The notes under the pieces were generated by a model. That model searched no databases. It had not been told where the DNA came from and saw only the letters and a program-made list of their open reading frames with translations. Position numbers and translations under genes: made by a program. Below, in pieces: positions 39,635 to 40,393 of a stretch of DNA of 40,393 bases. The stretch is from the NCBI GenBank assembly GCA_902567135.1, contig CACFLO010000009.1:1-40393 (forward strand). The letters run 5' to 3'. Positions within the stretch are counted from its first letter, which is position 1, and the number at the start of each line of letters is the position of its first letter. Source of the stretch: an uncultured Alphaproteobacteria bacterium (GTDB taxonomy: Bacteria; Pseudomonadota; Alphaproteobacteria; HIMB59; GCA-002718135).

Positions 39635-40393
39635 AAGTTTTAAATTATAGTTCTAGGGATTTCTGGAACGAATTAGATAATCATCTTGCTTTGAGAGAAA
39701 TAGAAACTAGTTCTAAAATTGAAACTGATGTTAAATCTATAATTGCAGACATAAAAAAATATGGTGATGATAAACTTATTCAATATGCAAAAGACTTCGA
39801 TAATATTACGCTAAGAACAGATGATATAAAGTTGCAAGATTTAAAAAAGTTTTATTCTTTTGATAATTTAAATCAAGATATTGTAGAGAGCTTTAGACTA
39901 GCTATAAAAAATGTAACAAAATTTCATGAAAAACAATTCCCTCAAGACTATGAGTTTGAAAATATGGATACAAAACTTAAATCTGTCTGGAAACCAATAG
40001 ATTCCGTAGGTCTTTATATCCCAGGAGGCAAAGCTGTATATCCGTCTTCTCTGATTATGAGTGTCGTACCAGCACAAATTGCTGGAGTTAAAAGAATTGT
40101 TTGTGTTACACCGCCATCTGACGATTTTAATCCATATATAGCTTTTTTATTAGATGAATTAAATATTTCTGAAGTTTTTCAAGTTGGAGGAGCTCAGGCT
40201 ATTGCAGCGTTATCATATGGAACTCAAACAATTAAACCGGTAAATAAAATTTTTGGACCAGGAAATGCTTATGTTGCAGCTGCAAAAAAGCAGGTTTTTG
40301 GAAAAGTAGGTATTGATTTGGTGGCTGGTCCTTCCGAAATTATTGTTGTAGCAGATGAAAAAAACAACCCTAAATGGGTTGCCAGTGATCTTA
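39631..40393 (+). CDS. hisD: Histidinol dehydrogenase (partial, 5' part)
   Basis: The frame starts at ATG 39631, overlapping the hisG stop, and runs off the right edge after 254 residues. HisD oxidises L-histidinol to histidine in two NAD-dependent steps. Diagnostic parts are WKPIDSVGLYIPGGKAVYPSSLIMSVVPAQIAGV (about residues 123-156), the VFQVGGAQAIAALSYGT segment, NKIFGPGNAYVAAAKKQVFG and IDLVAGPSEIIVVAD, all in the normal order. The zinc-binding histidine and glutamate region lies outside the window. Confidence 0.95.
   Translation, partial: MKVLNYSSRDFWNELDNHLALREIETSSKIETDVKSIIADIKKYGDDKLIQYAKDFDNITLRTDDIKLQDLKKFYSFDNLNQDIVESFRLAIKNVTKFHEKQFPQDYEFENMDTKLKSVWKPIDSVGLYIPGGKAVYPSSLIMSVVPAQIAGVKRIVCVTPPSDDFNPYIAFLLDELNISEVFQVGGAQAIAALSYGTQTIKPVNKIFGPGNAYVAAAKKQVFGKVGIDLVAGPSEIIVVADEKNNPKWVASDL

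Noticed and set aside
1-40393. Prophage, insertion sequence, toxin-antitoxin, CRISPR or other defence island
   Set aside because: No integrase, transposase, capsid, nuclease-helicase cluster or spaced direct repeats were seen; nearly all genes are ordinary metabolic or housekeeping genes.

Overview
The window reads as a stretch of a streamlined, A+T-rich (about 70% by eye) marine alphaproteobacterial chromosome, of the SAR11 / HIMB59 (AEGEAN-169) kind. The reasons are the base composition, very short intergenic gaps, start/stop overlaps, and alphaproteobacterial content: clpS-clpA, a D,D-carboxypeptidase with a SPOR domain, an agl-type sugar ABC operon, a short HisG, a FeS-BCP-type photolyase relative and a MntR-linked manganese exporter-like protein. 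The clade is inferred; no rRNA gene is present to fix it.

Layout. 1-2161 (-): a luciferase-like flavin oxidoreductase translationally coupled to a TPP-dependent enzyme cut by the left edge. 2309-6115: a frameshifted HAD phosphatase, an isoprenylcysteine-methyltransferase-like membrane protein, a D-glycerate 3-kinase-like protein (-), a second HAD phosphatase, and a GlpD that lacks its C-terminal domain. 6116-6311: a small non-coding region with competing hairpins, an orphan Shine-Dalgarno plus nine-codon ORF, a LacI-type operator-like palindrome and a terminator. 6312-12281 (-): an alpha-glucoside uptake operon, aglE-aglF-aglG-GH4 glucosidase-aglK, with an attenuator after aglE. It is divergent from a LacI-family gene (12413-13435), and a perfect 14-bp palindrome sits inside the operon promoter. 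13490-16181: UDP-glucose dehydrogenase and phosphomannomutase/phosphoglucomutase (sugar-nucleotide supply). 16171-19961: D,D-carboxypeptidase (-), then clpS-clpA. 19958-25258: FemAB-like acyltransferase and RidA (-), secreted cyclophilin and M19 dipeptidase (+), then LysE, PdxJ and GST (-).

25259-30881: a large inverted-repeat element, small membrane proteins, a secreted DUF4174 protein with a cupredoxin, tRNA-Thr(GGU), an HCCA-isomerase-like protein, a thermonuclease broken at a T10 run, and the ABC-F protein Uup flanked by two tiny membrane-protein genes. 30878-34268: HpcH-type aldolase and PQQ-dependent sugar dehydrogenase (-), nitrilase and methyltransferase (+). 34265-37549: mntR divergent from a putative manganese exporter, then a DUF2256 zinc-ribbon protein and a photolyase/cryptochrome relative without the family's Fe-S cysteines. 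37557-40393: a tiny basic ORF overlapping murA, then murA, hisG and the 5' part of hisD, cut by the right edge.

The best candidates for a second look are the cysteine-free photolyase, the operator copies at both ends of the agl operon, the scar-like leader region behind the truncated glpD, two genes broken at homopolymer runs, and the inverted-repeat element at 25342-25425. I found no CRISPR array, insertion sequence, prophage or recognisable defence system.
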